Positions 25,235 through 34,387 of a stretch of DNA of 50,892 bases are shown piece by piece. Origin of the DNA: Myxococcales bacterium (GTDB lineage Bacteria > Myxococcota_A > UBA9042); NCBI GenBank assembly GCA_009692465.1, contig SHZD01000014.1, positions 1-50,892 on the forward strand, in the 5' to 3' direction. The translations under genes and the position numbers were made by a program. Positions within the stretch are counted from its first letter, which is position 1. Every line of letters begins with the position of its first letter. The notes below the pieces were generated by a model. That model saw nothing but the letters and a program-made list of their open reading frames with translations, ran no database searches and had not been told where the DNA came from.

Positions 25235-25368
25235 GGGCCCGTGCAAAATCAAGTCGATTTTGCACCCGGCCCATTGCTTGCTTGGTGGGTCGCTAACTCG
25301 CGGCTTTTCAAGCCGACTCGACGCTCCGATCCTATCGGAGATCGATCGAGTAATTCTTGCTCGGGCCC
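25235..25368 (+). mobile_element. Structured dispersed element, copy 8 (best-preserved structure)
   Basis: This 134-bp copy is flanked by TGA at 25232-25234 and TGA at 25369-25371; the left TGA is a stop codon. The arm GTGCAAAATC pairs perfectly with GATTTTGCAC across AAGTC, and the stem can extend to GGGCC/GGCCC. The 3' end GCTCGGGCCC is complementary to the 5' end GGGCCCG. Internal hairpins are CGGCTT/AAGCCG, and CTCCGAT/ATCGGAG with a three-base loop. Confidence 0.93.
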
Positions 25369-25478
25369 TGAGTGGGTGGCGCTGGGCCGCAGCCGCAGAC
25401 CCGCTAAAGAGTATTGAGGTTTTCCGCTGGTCACTCGAATTGGCTCAACAGCCCGCGCTGCGGGTGTGGTGGTGGTGG

Positions 25479-25901
25479 ATGCGCTTTTTACACGCGATGA
25501 TTCGAGTGCTGGACCTGCCGGCAGCGCTGGCCTTTTTCGACCTGCTCGGTCTGCGCGAGTCGCGGCGAAAATCCAATGAGGCTGGGCGGTTTACGCTGGT
25601 ATTTCTTGCCACGGCCGATCCAGCCGATCCGGCAGAGCTAGAACTGACGTGGAATTGGGACCAGGTGGAGCCGTATGGCAGCGGGCGCAATTTCGGCCAC
25701 TTGGCCTTCGAGACCGCCGACATTTATGCCCTGTGCCAGCAGTTGCAGGCCAATGGAGTCGCCATCTTGCGACCGCCGCGCGACGGGCGCATGGCCTTTG
25801 TGCGCTCGCCTGACGGGATCTCGATTGAGTTGCTGCAACAAGGCGCCGCGCAGCCGCCCACCGAGCCGTGGTCCAGCCTACCCAACCAAGGAACGTGGTG
25901 A
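25479..25901 (+). CDS. gloA: Glyoxalase I (lactoylglutathione lyase)
   Basis: The protein has 140 residues, normal for bacterial GloA. It isomerises the methylglyoxal-glutathione hemithioacetal to S-lactoylglutathione. All four metal ligands can be matched by position: H5 (MRFLH), E55 (LELTW), H74 (FGHLAF) and E117 (SIELLQ). RFTLVFLA and [11 protein letters not shown] are family signatures. The ATG at 25479 is chosen because [10 protein letters not shown] matches the usual N-terminus; the frame is open far upstream through the dispersed element. Metal preference (Ni/Co or Zn) cannot be read. It stands alone after element copy 8. Confidence 0.92.
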   Translation: MRFLHAMIRVLDLPAALAFFDLLGLRESRRKSNEAGRFTLVFLATADPADPAELELTWNWDQVEPYGSGRNFGHLAFETADIYALCQQLQANGVAILRPPRDGRMAFVRSPDGISIELLQQGAAQPPTEPWSSLPNQGTW

Positions 25902-26707
25902 GATTTTAGGCACTCACGGCGACCTGCAGTCAAGCCCGGCGCGCTGGCCGCCGCCCAGTTTTGGCCAAGGCTGGCAACCGCAGTCGTCCCAAATTCACCT
26001 TCGAAATTCTCCGCGGCCCCCGATTTGGGATGCCAGTGCTCTGTCGCTCGCTGTCGCTCGACAAGAAACAAGGAGCATTTCTCCCAGTGGCGTACTCGGG
26101 TCTCAAGATTCTACACAACCTTGAAATTGCCAGCAGGCATCTTGACATGGCATGGCCGTTGCGCTCTAACGTCGCCATGAAAAAGCCGCTCTACAAGTCT
26201 CTCTGGCGCGCAATCATCGCCCACCGGCCGGCTAGCCTACCCGACGCCAAGCGCGTTGCGCCGTAGCGCCAGCCAGTGGCGCTGCGGCGGCGTTGCAGAG
26301 TTGATCGAGTGAACTGGCTGGTTAGCGGAGTTGCGTGCAGAAGTGAGACTTTATGTGGCGCGGCGCCCTCTGCGTAGCCCGTTTGCGCCTGCCCGGGGGC
26401 TCAGCCTTGGCAAATGGCCGGGTGCCAAGGGGCCAATTACTTTTCGTTATCAGGCCTGTATGCCGGGCCAGTGCGAGTCGCCCTCAAGGCGTCGCCGCAT
26501 CCCGGGGCGCCCGCTGCCGTCGCGGTGTTGGGCGTGATCACGGGTGAGCCCGGGGGTCGGGCGTTGCCGTTGTTTAGATCTGGCAAAGCCGCGTGCTAGA
26601 TGATTGCCGATAGGCAAACAAATTCAATAGTTCAGAAGAGCCACCCGTATTGAATCCAGTGTGGTCGGCGCGAATCTAGCCTGCTCAATCGCTCAACGGC
26701 CCATTTT
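25902..26707. other. Long intergenic region without a confident gene
   Basis: These 800 bp lie between the convergent gloA and membrane-protein genes. They hold the second copy of the short repeat (26008-26102) with a nearby imperfect stem (CCCAAATTC before, GATTTGGG after). Short plus-strand frames around 26331-26600 have no recognisable motif or ribosome site and may be decayed coding sequence. Confidence 0.45.
26008..26102 (+). repeat. Second dispersed repeat family, copy B
   Basis: The blocks matching 18862-18932 are CCGCGGCCCCCGATTTGGG and a block containing TTTCTCCCAGTGGCGTACTC. About 40 bases, including a TCGCTCGCTGTCGCTCG stretch, separate them here. No target duplication is evident. 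Confidence 0.6.
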
Positions 26708-28387
26708 CTAGAAGCCCTTAGCTCCGCGCACCGGCTGCGGAAACCAAGTTTCCGTCAAAAACTTCACCGTTTCCATGCGCTCTTCTGGCGTCCGCCGACT
26801 CGGCACTGACCACAGGCCCCACACCGCCAGCGCCACCACTACCGCCACGCCCGTCGCCCCAACAGCGCGCATCGGCCAGCCGCGCACCCGCAGCCCTGCC
26901 GGTTGCAAGCCGACAATCGCCCACAGTGCGGCGATGGCCAGCGCAATTGCCCACGGCATCGCCGCCGGCAACGCGGCCATTCCCAACCAATACAGCGGAC
27001 TGGACCACGTCCAGCCATTGCGCAGCAGCGGGCCGACGACTTCGCTAAGCGGATTGTAGACTTCCAGCGGAAAGCCCTGACACACCGCCGTCGCCGCGCC
27101 GGTCACCACAATCGCCGTTGCCGCGGCCACGGCCAGCCCCAAGTCAAACACCACCGCCTGCCGACCGCCAAGCCGGTCGCCGAAATAGGCCACCGCCAGC
27201 GCCGCAAACGGAACCATCGCCGTAATGTAGCGCGGCCCGACCACCCAACCGCCGCGCCACAAGCTGTGGGTACACTGGAAAAACAAGAAATACAGGCAAA
27301 TACCCCACGCCACCAACGCATTGCCGCGCTGGTCGGTCCACAACGAAGCCTCCCCGTTGGCCACCGTCCGCTTGACCGCCAGCAGCCCCAGCCACGCCAG
27401 CGCGGTCCACGGCGCCCAAAAATACAAGCCGGTATACGGTGACAGCAGCGATCCAGCGGTCTTTTCGACGTTGGGCAAGTGAATGCCAAAGAACCCCGGG
27501 GCCATATCCTGCACAAAGCCGGCATTTTCGACGTAGCCATATGGCAAGCGCCACGGCGCCCCAAACGCCTTGTAGTCAAAGTGGGCCAGCAGCAGGGCCG
27601 GGCCCAAACCGCCCAGCACAATCCACGGCAAGTCCGCGACCCGCTGGCGGCGCAACAGCAGCCACACCAACAGAATGAGCCCGGCCGGCGCGGCGGTAAA
27701 CTCAATCAGCGTCGCCAGTCCCACGCCTAGGCCGGCCACAAACAGCCGCATTTTCGAGGCATACTCGCGAGTTGTCCCGGCAATCGCCCCATAGGCCAGC
27801 ACCAGCGCCATCGCTGCCGGTTGGTGGCCGGCGAACATTTGGCCATAGGTCAGCGCCAGCGAGCCAAACGCCGCCGCCAACACCACCGCCAGCCCCAGCT
27901 GCGGTCGGCGCAAGGTGGCAGTCAAGTGGTTGGCCAGCCACCAGAAACCGACAATCGACGGCAGCATCGCCAGCCACAACCGCAGCCACCACAGCAGCAC
28001 CGCCTTGGGCGGACCGTGGCCAGTCGCTGTTTTCCACAGGCGGTCCAGCACCAAGTGCGGCACTGCGCCCAGCTGGTTCAGCCCCGGCGCTTTGGCCGCA
28101 AATAGGTTACCCGTGCAGTGGGGCTTTTTCGCGGCCGGGTCGTCGCAGCAAATCGCTTTGTCGTTGACGTAGCCCCATTGCTGCACCAACGGCCCGCTGT
28201 CGATGACGTTGCCGTTCGCAGTCACCGTGCGGCGGCCGATCGCATAGGTGCCGTACTCGGCGATGGCACGCACGCTGTAGACCCGCACCATTTCATTGGG
28301 GTTGTGGAGCTTTTCAGCCCACGGAAACAGCCACAGGTAGCCGATCGCCAGCAGCGCGAGCAACAGGCGCTTGTGGGCGGTCGGCAT
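26708..28387 (-). CDS. Polytopic membrane protein, ArnT/PMT-like glycosyltransferase candidate
   Basis: The protein has 559 residues with an N-terminal membrane anchor, about ten further hydrophobic segments and short loops. After the first segment it has HNPNEMVRVYSVRAIAEYGTYAI, which resembles the first periplasmic loop of GT-C fold glycosyltransferases (PMT/ArnT), where an acidic residue is catalytic. A 50-residue loop with paired cysteines (ICCDDPAAKKPHC) follows. Members of this class transfer sugars from polyprenyl phosphate donors to proteins or lipids outside the membrane. The acceptor is unknown, and no other glycan genes are near. Element copy 9 lies just upstream. Confidence 0.7.
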   Translation of the reverse strand: MPTAHKRLLLALLAIGYLWLFPWAEKLHNPNEMVRVYSVRAIAEYGTYAIGRRTVTANGNVIDSGPLVQQWGYVNDKAICCDDPAAKKPHCTGNLFAAKAPGLNQLGAVPHLVLDRLWKTATGHGPPKAVLLWWLRLWLAMLPSIVGFWWLANHLTATLRRPQLGLAVVLAAAFGSLALTYGQMFAGHQPAAMALVLAYGAIAGTTREYASKMRLFVAGLGVGLATLIEFTAAPAGLILLVWLLLRRQRVADLPWIVLGGLGPALLLAHFDYKAFGAPWRLPYGYVENAGFVQDMAPGFFGIHLPNVEKTAGSLLSPYTGLYFWAPWTALAWLGLLAVKRTVANGEASLWTDQRGNALVAWGICLYFLFFQCTHSLWRGGWVVGPRYITAMVPFAALAVAYFGDRLGGRQAVVFDLGLAVAAATAIVVTGAATAVCQGFPLEVYNPLSEVVGPLLRNGWTWSSPLYWLGMAALPAAMPWAIALAIAALWAIVGLQPAGLRVRGWPMRAVGATGVAVVVALAVWGLWSVPSRRTPEERMETVKFLTETWFPQPVRGAKGF

Positions 28388-28417
28388 GGCGGTAGTCCAA
28401 AAACGCGGTTGCGGTTA

Positions 28418-28541
28418 GGCAGTGTTCTGACGATCCGCAATGGGAACGGAGCGTCGAGTCGGCTTGCAAAGCCGCGAGTTAGCGACCCACCCAGCAAGCA
28501 AACGGGCACGGTAAGTGAATGACTCAGTCATTTACCAGCCC
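28418..28541 (-). mobile_element. Structured dispersed element, copy 9 (3' end degraded)
   Basis: On the minus strand it begins GGGCTGGTAAATGAC directly after the TGA stop of hppA (28542-28544). The partner arm is CATTCACTTACCGTGCCC. The core TGGGTGGGTCGCTAACTCGC and the hairpin CGGCTT/AAGCCG are intact. The expected GGCCC-type 3' end is replaced by CACTGCC followed by TAA, so the right end is either diverged or truncated. Confidence 0.75.
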
Positions 28542-30620
28542 TCACTTGCCGTGGTAGGCAATCAGCGGCGCAATGAGCAAGCTGACCACGCTCATCACCT
28601 TGATCAGGATGGCCACCCCAGGGCCGCTGGTGTCCTTGAACGGGTCGCCAACCGTGTCGCCCACGACCGCGGCCTTGTGGGCGTCGGAGCGCTTGGGGTG
28701 GCCGGGCATGCCGCCTTTTTCGATGTATTTCTTCGCGTTGTCCCACGCGCCACCCGCATTGGCCATGAACAGCGACATCGAGGCGCCGACGGCGAGGGCG
28801 CCGACCAGCGTGCCAGCCAAGGCGTCCGGGCCCATGCCAAAACCGACGGCGACTGGGCCGACCACTGCGACCATGCCCGGCAAAATCATTTGCGACAGCG
28901 CGGCTTTGGTGGCAATGCTGACGATGGCCGCCGGTTGCGGTTCGGCCTTGCCTTCGCGCAACCCTTCGATGGTGTCGAACTGGCGGCGGATTTCCTCGAC
29001 GATGGCGCCAGCGGCCTTGCCCACCGCCAGCATGGTGGACGACGCCACAATGAACGGCAGCACCGCCCCGATCAGCACCCCAATCAGAATGCGCGGATTG
29101 TCGACCGCCAGCATTTCCTTGGGCAGGTTCACTTCTAGCGAATAAGCGCTAAACAAGGCCATCACGGTCAACGTCGCTGACCCAATCGCAAAGCCCTTGC
29201 CAATGGCGGCGGTGGTGTTGCCAACCGCGTCCAATTCATCGGTGATTTCGCGGACCGAAGGGTCCAAGCCGCTCATTTCGGCGATCCCGCCGGCGTTGTC
29301 CGCGACCGGGCCATAGGCGTCGACTGTCATCACGATCGCGGTCCCGGCCAGCATGCCCACTGCCGCTAAGCCAATGCCGTACAAGCCCAATTCGCCCATC
29401 GCATTGTTGGCGACGATGGCGACGCCCGCAATCAGCAACAGGCAGACAAACACCGACTCCATGCCCTCGGCCATACCGCGAATCACGTTGGTGCCGGCGC
29501 CGGTCTTGGCGGCCTCGGCGACCCCTTTGACCGGACCGTAGTGGCCGGTGTAGTACTCGGTCAGCAGCCCAATTAGCGCGCCACCCAAGGCGCCACCCGC
29601 TAAGGCGACCGTCACCGACTGCTTGATCTGCAACGTCGGCAGCAACACCGCGGTCACCACCACCAACACGATCGGCGGCAACACCATCGCCATGCGCAAT
29701 ACCGTCGACGGCGCGCTGTTTTTCAGGGTGCGGGTGATGAAAATGCCCGCGATCGACACGATGAGGCCAATCCCGGCCAACGCGATTGGCAGCGCCACGG
29801 CGAGTTCGCGCACTTTGTCAGCGGCCATCGGCTCTTCGACCAGCGTCGCCAGCATCTTGTCGCTGGCGGTCAGCCCAATCGCCATCGTCGCCACAATTGC
29901 CGCGACTAGCGATTCGTAGATGTCGGCGCCCATGCCGGCGACGTCGCCGACGTTGTCACCGACGTTATCGGCGATGACCCCTGGGTTGCGCGGATCGTCT
30001 TCCGGAATATTTTCGATGACTTTGCCGGCAATATCCGCGCCGACGTCAGCGGCTTTGGTGTAAATGCCGCCGCCGATGCGGGCAAACAGGGCGATCGACG
30101 AAGCGCCGACGGCAAAGGCGTGCAACATGGTGCCCAGCTGCGGGGTGCCTTTGTTGACCGCGTACACGGCGTACAGGCCGATCAGCGACAGGCCGGCCAC
30201 GCACAAGCCCATCACCGCGCCGCCATCGAGCGCGGTCAGCAGCGCGTTGGCCTTGCCTCGGGCTTTATCGGCGTCGGTGGCAGCCTGAGCGGTGCGCACA
30301 TTGGCCAACGTCGCGCCCTTCATGCCGATAAAGCCAGCCAAAAGCGACAAGATCGCCCCGGCCAGGAACCACGCGGCGGCGATAGGCCCCAGCGACGGCG
30401 TCGCGGCCATCAGCCCGCCGACCACCACGGCGTAGGCAGCCAACACCTTGTATTCTGCGCTCAAAAACGCCATCGAGCCTTCACGAATGTAGCCGGCAAT
30501 GCGGGCCATCGTCTCGTTGCCTTCGGGCAGCTTGGCAATGCGCATATACAAGCCGGCGGCGATCACGAGGGCGACGATACCGGCGCATGGGGCTGTCTGC
30601 GTCCACTGGGCGATTTCCAT
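28542..30620 (-). CDS. hppA: Membrane-bound ion-pumping pyrophosphatase
   Basis: The protein has 692 residues and about 16 membrane segments. It hydrolyses pyrophosphate and pumps H+ or Na+ across the cytoplasmic membrane. The core motif DVGADIAGKVIENIPEDDPR with NPGVIADNVGDNVGD is intact. GNTTAAIGKGFAIGSA has alanine where K+-independent enzymes have lysine (GNTTKA), which marks the K+-dependent group. Whether it pumps H+ or Na+ cannot be decided safely. The start ATGGAAATC follows GGAATAATTC. thrA ends 130 bp upstream on the same strand. Confidence 0.95.
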   Translation of the reverse strand: MEIAQWTQTAPCAGIVALVIAAGLYMRIAKLPEGNETMARIAGYIREGSMAFLSAEYKVLAAYAVVVGGLMAATPSLGPIAAAWFLAGAILSLLAGFIGMKGATLANVRTAQAATDADKARGKANALLTALDGGAVMGLCVAGLSLIGLYAVYAVNKGTPQLGTMLHAFAVGASSIALFARIGGGIYTKAADVGADIAGKVIENIPEDDPRNPGVIADNVGDNVGDVAGMGADIYESLVAAIVATMAIGLTASDKMLATLVEEPMAADKVRELAVALPIALAGIGLIVSIAGIFITRTLKNSAPSTVLRMAMVLPPIVLVVVTAVLLPTLQIKQSVTVALAGGALGGALIGLLTEYYTGHYGPVKGVAEAAKTGAGTNVIRGMAEGMESVFVCLLLIAGVAIVANNAMGELGLYGIGLAAVGMLAGTAIVMTVDAYGPVADNAGGIAEMSGLDPSVREITDELDAVGNTTAAIGKGFAIGSATLTVMALFSAYSLEVNLPKEMLAVDNPRILIGVLIGAVLPFIVASSTMLAVGKAAGAIVEEIRRQFDTIEGLREGKAEPQPAAIVSIATKAALSQMILPGMVAVVGPVAVGFGMGPDALAGTLVGALAVGASMSLFMANAGGAWDNAKKYIEKGGMPGHPKRSDAHKAAVVGDTVGDPFKDTSGPGVAILIKVMSVVSLLIAPLIAYHGK

Positions 30621-30749
30621 GAATTATTCCGTATTTTTAAGCAGTTATGCCGCAAAAACTTAGACCAGCTTGCAGCAGCGGGGGCGGGAATTTACGGCAG
30701 TCAACCGTCGTTTGGCAAGGAAGGCCAAATCCGCCTCAGACGTCGCGGG

Positions 30750-33194
30750 CTAACCAGCAGAAATTTTTACTAAATCAGCCAGAACGCCCGCCGCAGTGAC
30801 CGCTGCCCCCGCTCCATACCCGCGCACCACTAGCGGGCGCGGCTGGTAATGCTGGGTCAAGAACGAAAATGCGTTCTCGCCGCCGGCAATGCCGTACAAC
30901 GGATGCTCGGCGCTGACGGCTTGCAACCGCACAAAACAATGGCCCTGCTCAAAACCACCAACAAAGCGCAAGACTTGGCCTGCCGTGCGCAGTTCATCGA
31001 CAGTGTTGGCAAAAAAGTCGTCCAACCGCTCGATCCTGGCCATGAAACTGGCGACGTCACCACTGGCATCGAAGGTGGGGGGCAAGATTGCCTGCACAGA
31101 GATATCGCCAAGCTCCAGCTCCAGGCCCGTTTCGCGCGCTAAAATCAAGACTTTGCGGGCCACATCCATTCCCGATAGGTCGTCGCGCGGGTCAGGTTCG
31201 GTAAACCCCAGTTGCTTGGCTTGGGCGACCGCTTGCGAAAACGGCTGGCCGGCTTGCAGCAGCCCCATCAGAAAGGACATCGACCCCGACAAAATCCCTT
31301 CAAAGCGCAGCACCCGATCGCCGCCGGTCAGCAGGTTGCGCAAGGTGTCGATGACCGGCAAACCTGCGCCCACGTTGGTTTCATAGCAAAATCGGCGGCG
31401 ATGCCGGCGCGCAGCTTCACGTATGGCCCGGTAGTGACTCATTGCCGCGCTGTTGGCGTGCTTACTGGCAGTGACGATGTGCAGGCCATGGCGCAGCAGA
31501 TGGGGATAGTCCGCAGCCAATTGCGCAGAACTGGTGCAATCGACCAGCACCGGTTGTTCGGGCCGCCGCTGGGCGACCCCATGCAAAAGTACTTCAAGAT
31601 CAAGCGGTTGTTGGCAGTGCTGGAGTAACTGTTTGACCGCTTGCGGATCGATACCCGCCGGGTCGACCAGCATCGCGGTGGTGGTGACTACTGCGCACAA
31701 CCGCAACTCGACGCTGCCGCCCACGGTCGCCGCTTGACGCAGCGCCAATTGCTGCAAGAACTGGCTGCCGACCGTGCCAGTGCCACACAGGTAAATTTCA
31801 AGCACTTCTCTGGTGTTCAAAAAGCAGTGGTGGACATGGCGCAGGGCCCGCTCGGCGTCTGGGCCGCCAATCACCGCCGAAATCGACAATTCGGACGAGC
31901 CTTGGGCCAACGCCACCACATTGCAGCCGACTTGACCTAACGCGCTCAGGAAGGTGCCCGCGACGCCAACGCGGTGGCGCATGCCTTCGCCGACCACCGA
32001 TACGATGGCCAAATCAGGCGTAGTTTGAACAGGTTCAACGCGACCGCTGGCGATTTCGGCGGCAAAAGCCTGGGCGATGGCCGTGGCCGCCGTGGCCGCT
32101 TGAGGCTGCCGCACACACAGCGAAATCGCACATTCGCTCGACGCTTGGGTAATCAGAATGACGGAGATGTCATGGTCGGCCAGCGCTCGAAAAATCCGCG
32201 CCGCTACCCCCGGCACCCCGGGCATGCCGGAACCGGTGATGTTGAGTAGGGCAATTTCGGCCAGCACCGTCATGCCGCGGACTGCGCCATCGGGCGGAGG
32301 CACTGTTGGCCGGATCCAGGTCCCGACCTTGTCCGGCTCAAAGGTGTTGGCCACCCGCACCGCGATCCCTTTGGCGCGGGCCGGGGCAATCGTCTTGGCG
32401 TGCAAGACCTTGGCGCCGAAATGGGCCAGTTCCATCGCCTCGGCAAAACTGAGTTCGCCGATCGCCACCGCCTGCGGCACCACCCGAGGATCGGCGCTGT
32501 AGATGCCATCCACATCGGTCCAAATCGTCAATTCGTGGGCATCCACCGCCGCCGCTGCCAGTGCCGCTGCCCAATCGGAGCCACCGCGACCGAGCGACAT
32601 CACTTTGCCATTGGCATCGCCGCCATAGAAACCGGGCATCACCGCCAGCGGCGCGGCGCTCTTGCGATAATCACCAAATAATTCATAGATTTTGGCTTCG
32701 TCGGGCGTCGCCGCTAGGGGATTGCCACCACAGCGCAGCAGCGTCACCGCATCCAAGGTCAGCGCTGGCTGACCGCGTTGGCCAAAAATAGCCCGCAGAC
32801 AGGCACAGGCGGCGCGCTCGCCCAGCCCCGAGAGATGGGCCAACACGTGCGGCGAACAGTCCTTAAGCAAGGACACGCCGTAGACGAGGTTGTGCAGTTG
32901 GGTGTTGATCTCGGCTAGATCGGCCTGCAACTGCCTAAGTTCGCAGCCAAAATGCGCCTGCAACTCGGCGGCGATGGTCGCATGGCGCTGCCCAAACGGC
33001 GCCACTAGCGTGGCGGCGTGCCCGCCTTCGCTGGCCGCGGCCGCCATTGCCATCAACTGGTTGGTGACGCCGGCCGCCGCTGAGGACACCACTAGAACGC
33101 GATCGGTGTGCGCCGCCTGCAAGGCAATGTCGGCCGCTTGGAGCATCGCCGCCGCTGAACCGACAGAAGTTCCACCAAATTTGAGTACTTGCAT
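30750..33194 (-). CDS. thrA: Bifunctional aspartokinase/homoserine dehydrogenase
   Basis: The protein has 814 residues, the usual ThrA length. The aspartokinase domain begins [13 protein letters not shown] and includes [20 protein letters not shown] and [16 protein letters not shown] regulatory segments follow ([20 protein letters not shown]), then homoserine dehydrogenase with [50 protein letters not shown] and [18 protein letters not shown]. It catalyses the first and third steps of the aspartate pathway towards threonine and methionine. Feedback inhibition by threonine is typical of the family. thrB and thrC are not in the window. A dispersed element lies 65 bp upstream of the start. Confidence 0.96.
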   Translation of the reverse strand: MQVLKFGGTSVGSAAAMLQAADIALQAAHTDRVLVVSSAAAGVTNQLMAMAAAASEGGHAATLVAPFGQRHATIAAELQAHFGCELRQLQADLAEINTQLHNLVYGVSLLKDCSPHVLAHLSGLGERAACACLRAIFGQRGQPALTLDAVTLLRCGGNPLAATPDEAKIYELFGDYRKSAAPLAVMPGFYGGDANGKVMSLGRGGSDWAAALAAAAVDAHELTIWTDVDGIYSADPRVVPQAVAIGELSFAEAMELAHFGAKVLHAKTIAPARAKGIAVRVANTFEPDKVGTWIRPTVPPPDGAVRGMTVLAEIALLNITGSGMPGVPGVAARIFRALADHDISVILITQASSECAISLCVRQPQAATAATAIAQAFAAEIASGRVEPVQTTPDLAIVSVVGEGMRHRVGVAGTFLSALGQVGCNVVALAQGSSELSISAVIGGPDAERALRHVHHCFLNTREVLEIYLCGTGTVGSQFLQQLALRQAATVGGSVELRLCAVVTTTAMLVDPAGIDPQAVKQLLQHCQQPLDLEVLLHGVAQRRPEQPVLVDCTSSAQLAADYPHLLRHGLHIVTASKHANSAAMSHYRAIREAARRHRRRFCYETNVGAGLPVIDTLRNLLTGGDRVLRFEGILSGSMSFLMGLLQAGQPFSQAVAQAKQLGFTEPDPRDDLSGMDVARKVLILARETGLELELGDISVQAILPPTFDASGDVASFMARIERLDDFFANTVDELRTAGQVLRFVGGFEQGHCFVRLQAVSAEHPLYGIAGGENAFSFLTQHYQPRPLVVRGYGAGAAVTAAGVLADLVKISAG

Positions 33195-33259
33195 GCCTGC
33201 CCCGCGGTCGTGTGGCTAGGTCAAGGCCTGCCGCCAGCAATGGGTCTTGAATTCGCTAG

Positions 33260-33410
33260 AGACCCGACCAATTAACGCCGAACCTCAAAGAATTCCCAAA
33301 TAAAACGGAGCTGCCTGACGCCAACCCGCAGGCCATTGAATAAGTGCCGCAGGCTCGCGACCCACAAAGCAAGCACTGAGACGCCGAGCAAATCTTATTT
33401 GATCGGCTCT
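33260..33410 (-). mobile_element. Structured dispersed element, copy 10 (long subtype, complete)
   Basis: This 151-bp copy is flanked by CTAG at 33256-33259 and CTAG at 33411-33414, a candidate 4-bp target duplication. It is nearly identical to copy 1 but inverted. On the minus strand the ends are AGAGCCGATC and GGTCGGGTCT. The centre is longer than in other copies because of an extended hairpin (GCGGCACT with AGTGGC). The rest of the 33195-33523 gap contains GCGCCCAAAGCGGAGGATCG, similar to 18966-18985, and no gene. Confidence 0.92.
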
Positions 33411-33523
33411 CTAGACCGCTGAAAATCGAACCTCAGCAGCGAGTTGACGAGCATAGACGCGAGCTTGCGACGCGCCCAAAGCGGAGGATCGCAGGCACTC
33501 GCCCACCCAGAGCCAGTGGACCG

Positions 33524-34387
33524 TCACTGATTCAGCGCATCATGCACAGGCCGAAACCCCTTTTGGCTCAGCGCCAGCGCATCCATCGTCCACGCCACCG
33601 CAACGTGAATGGTGACGCCACCCCAAATGCTGCGGGTGTCCATCGCCAGCACGCCGAGCACCGTACCCGCGACAATTGAACCGACGCATTCGGGTAGTGG
33701 CTTGCCATAGTGCAACATGCAGTAGGGCATCGCCATCGCCAGCACCGCCGACGCACCCATTTCAGCGGACAGGCCGCGCAAGATAAAACCGCGAAAAAAG
33801 AACTCCAGTGCCAAAAACTGTAGCCCGTAGGCCAGTTCCCACCCCAACTGGTCCCACAGACCCATGCCAGTGTAGAACGGGTAGTGCATCTGAAAATCGG
33901 GCTGGCGGGCCGCAATGACCACAATCAGCGCCACCGGCAAAAACAGCACTGCGTAAATCGGCAGATGGCGCCGATAGCCGTGCGGGACCAAGAACGCCTC
34001 GCGCATCGGCAACCGAAACGCGCTATGCAACACCGCCGCGGGCACCGCCACGTAGACGACAATGCAGCCCGAAATCCAGGTCAAGTGCACCCACAGCGCT
34101 TCATAGCGCTGCGCCCACGGCCGGCAGGCGGGCAGCAAGTGGCCCACAATTTCCACAAACGCTTTGCCCAGTTGCGCTTGGACATCGCTGTCCATCACCA
34201 CGTAGCGCAGCGTCACCAGCATGCAACAGGCGGTGGCGACCGTTACCAGCGCCGCTTGCCGCGCGGACAGGGCCCCGACATGCGACTGACCTTTGAATTG
34301 CGCGTCGATTCGCGCCCATGGCTGCACGCCAGTGCGGTGCCACAGGGCGGTCGTGCGTTGTTTTAGGGAGATCAATTGCGCAATCAA
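33524..34387 (-). CDS. CPBP-family intramembrane metalloprotease
   Basis: The 287-residue protein has about seven hydrophobic segments. The family motif is seen as LEFFFRGFILRGL (glutamate/arginine site), and the later histidines lie in MPYCMLHYGKPL and WGGVTIHVAVAW. CPBP/CAAX-type proteases cleave near membrane surfaces; substrates in bacteria are mostly unknown, with bacteriocin immunity and prenyl-protein processing as known family roles. Its ATG overlaps the stop codon of the MepA-like gene by four bases, so both are probably translated together. Confidence 0.82.
   Translation of the reverse strand: MIAQLISLKQRTTALWHRTGVQPWARIDAQFKGQSHVGALSARQAALVTVATACCMLVTLRYVVMDSDVQAQLGKAFVEIVGHLLPACRPWAQRYEALWVHLTWISGCIVVYVAVPAAVLHSAFRLPMREAFLVPHGYRRHLPIYAVLFLPVALIVVIAARQPDFQMHYPFYTGMGLWDQLGWELAYGLQFLALEFFFRGFILRGLSAEMGASAVLAMAMPYCMLHYGKPLPECVGSIVAGTVLGVLAMDTRSIWGGVTIHVAVAWTMDALALSQKGFRPVHDALNQ

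Noticed and set aside
12046-25368. Dispersed elements as a riboswitch or other gene-specific leader RNA
   Set aside because: Downstream genes are unrelated, several copies lie at 3' ends of genes, and flank duplications point to mobility. An RNA function after insertion remains possible.
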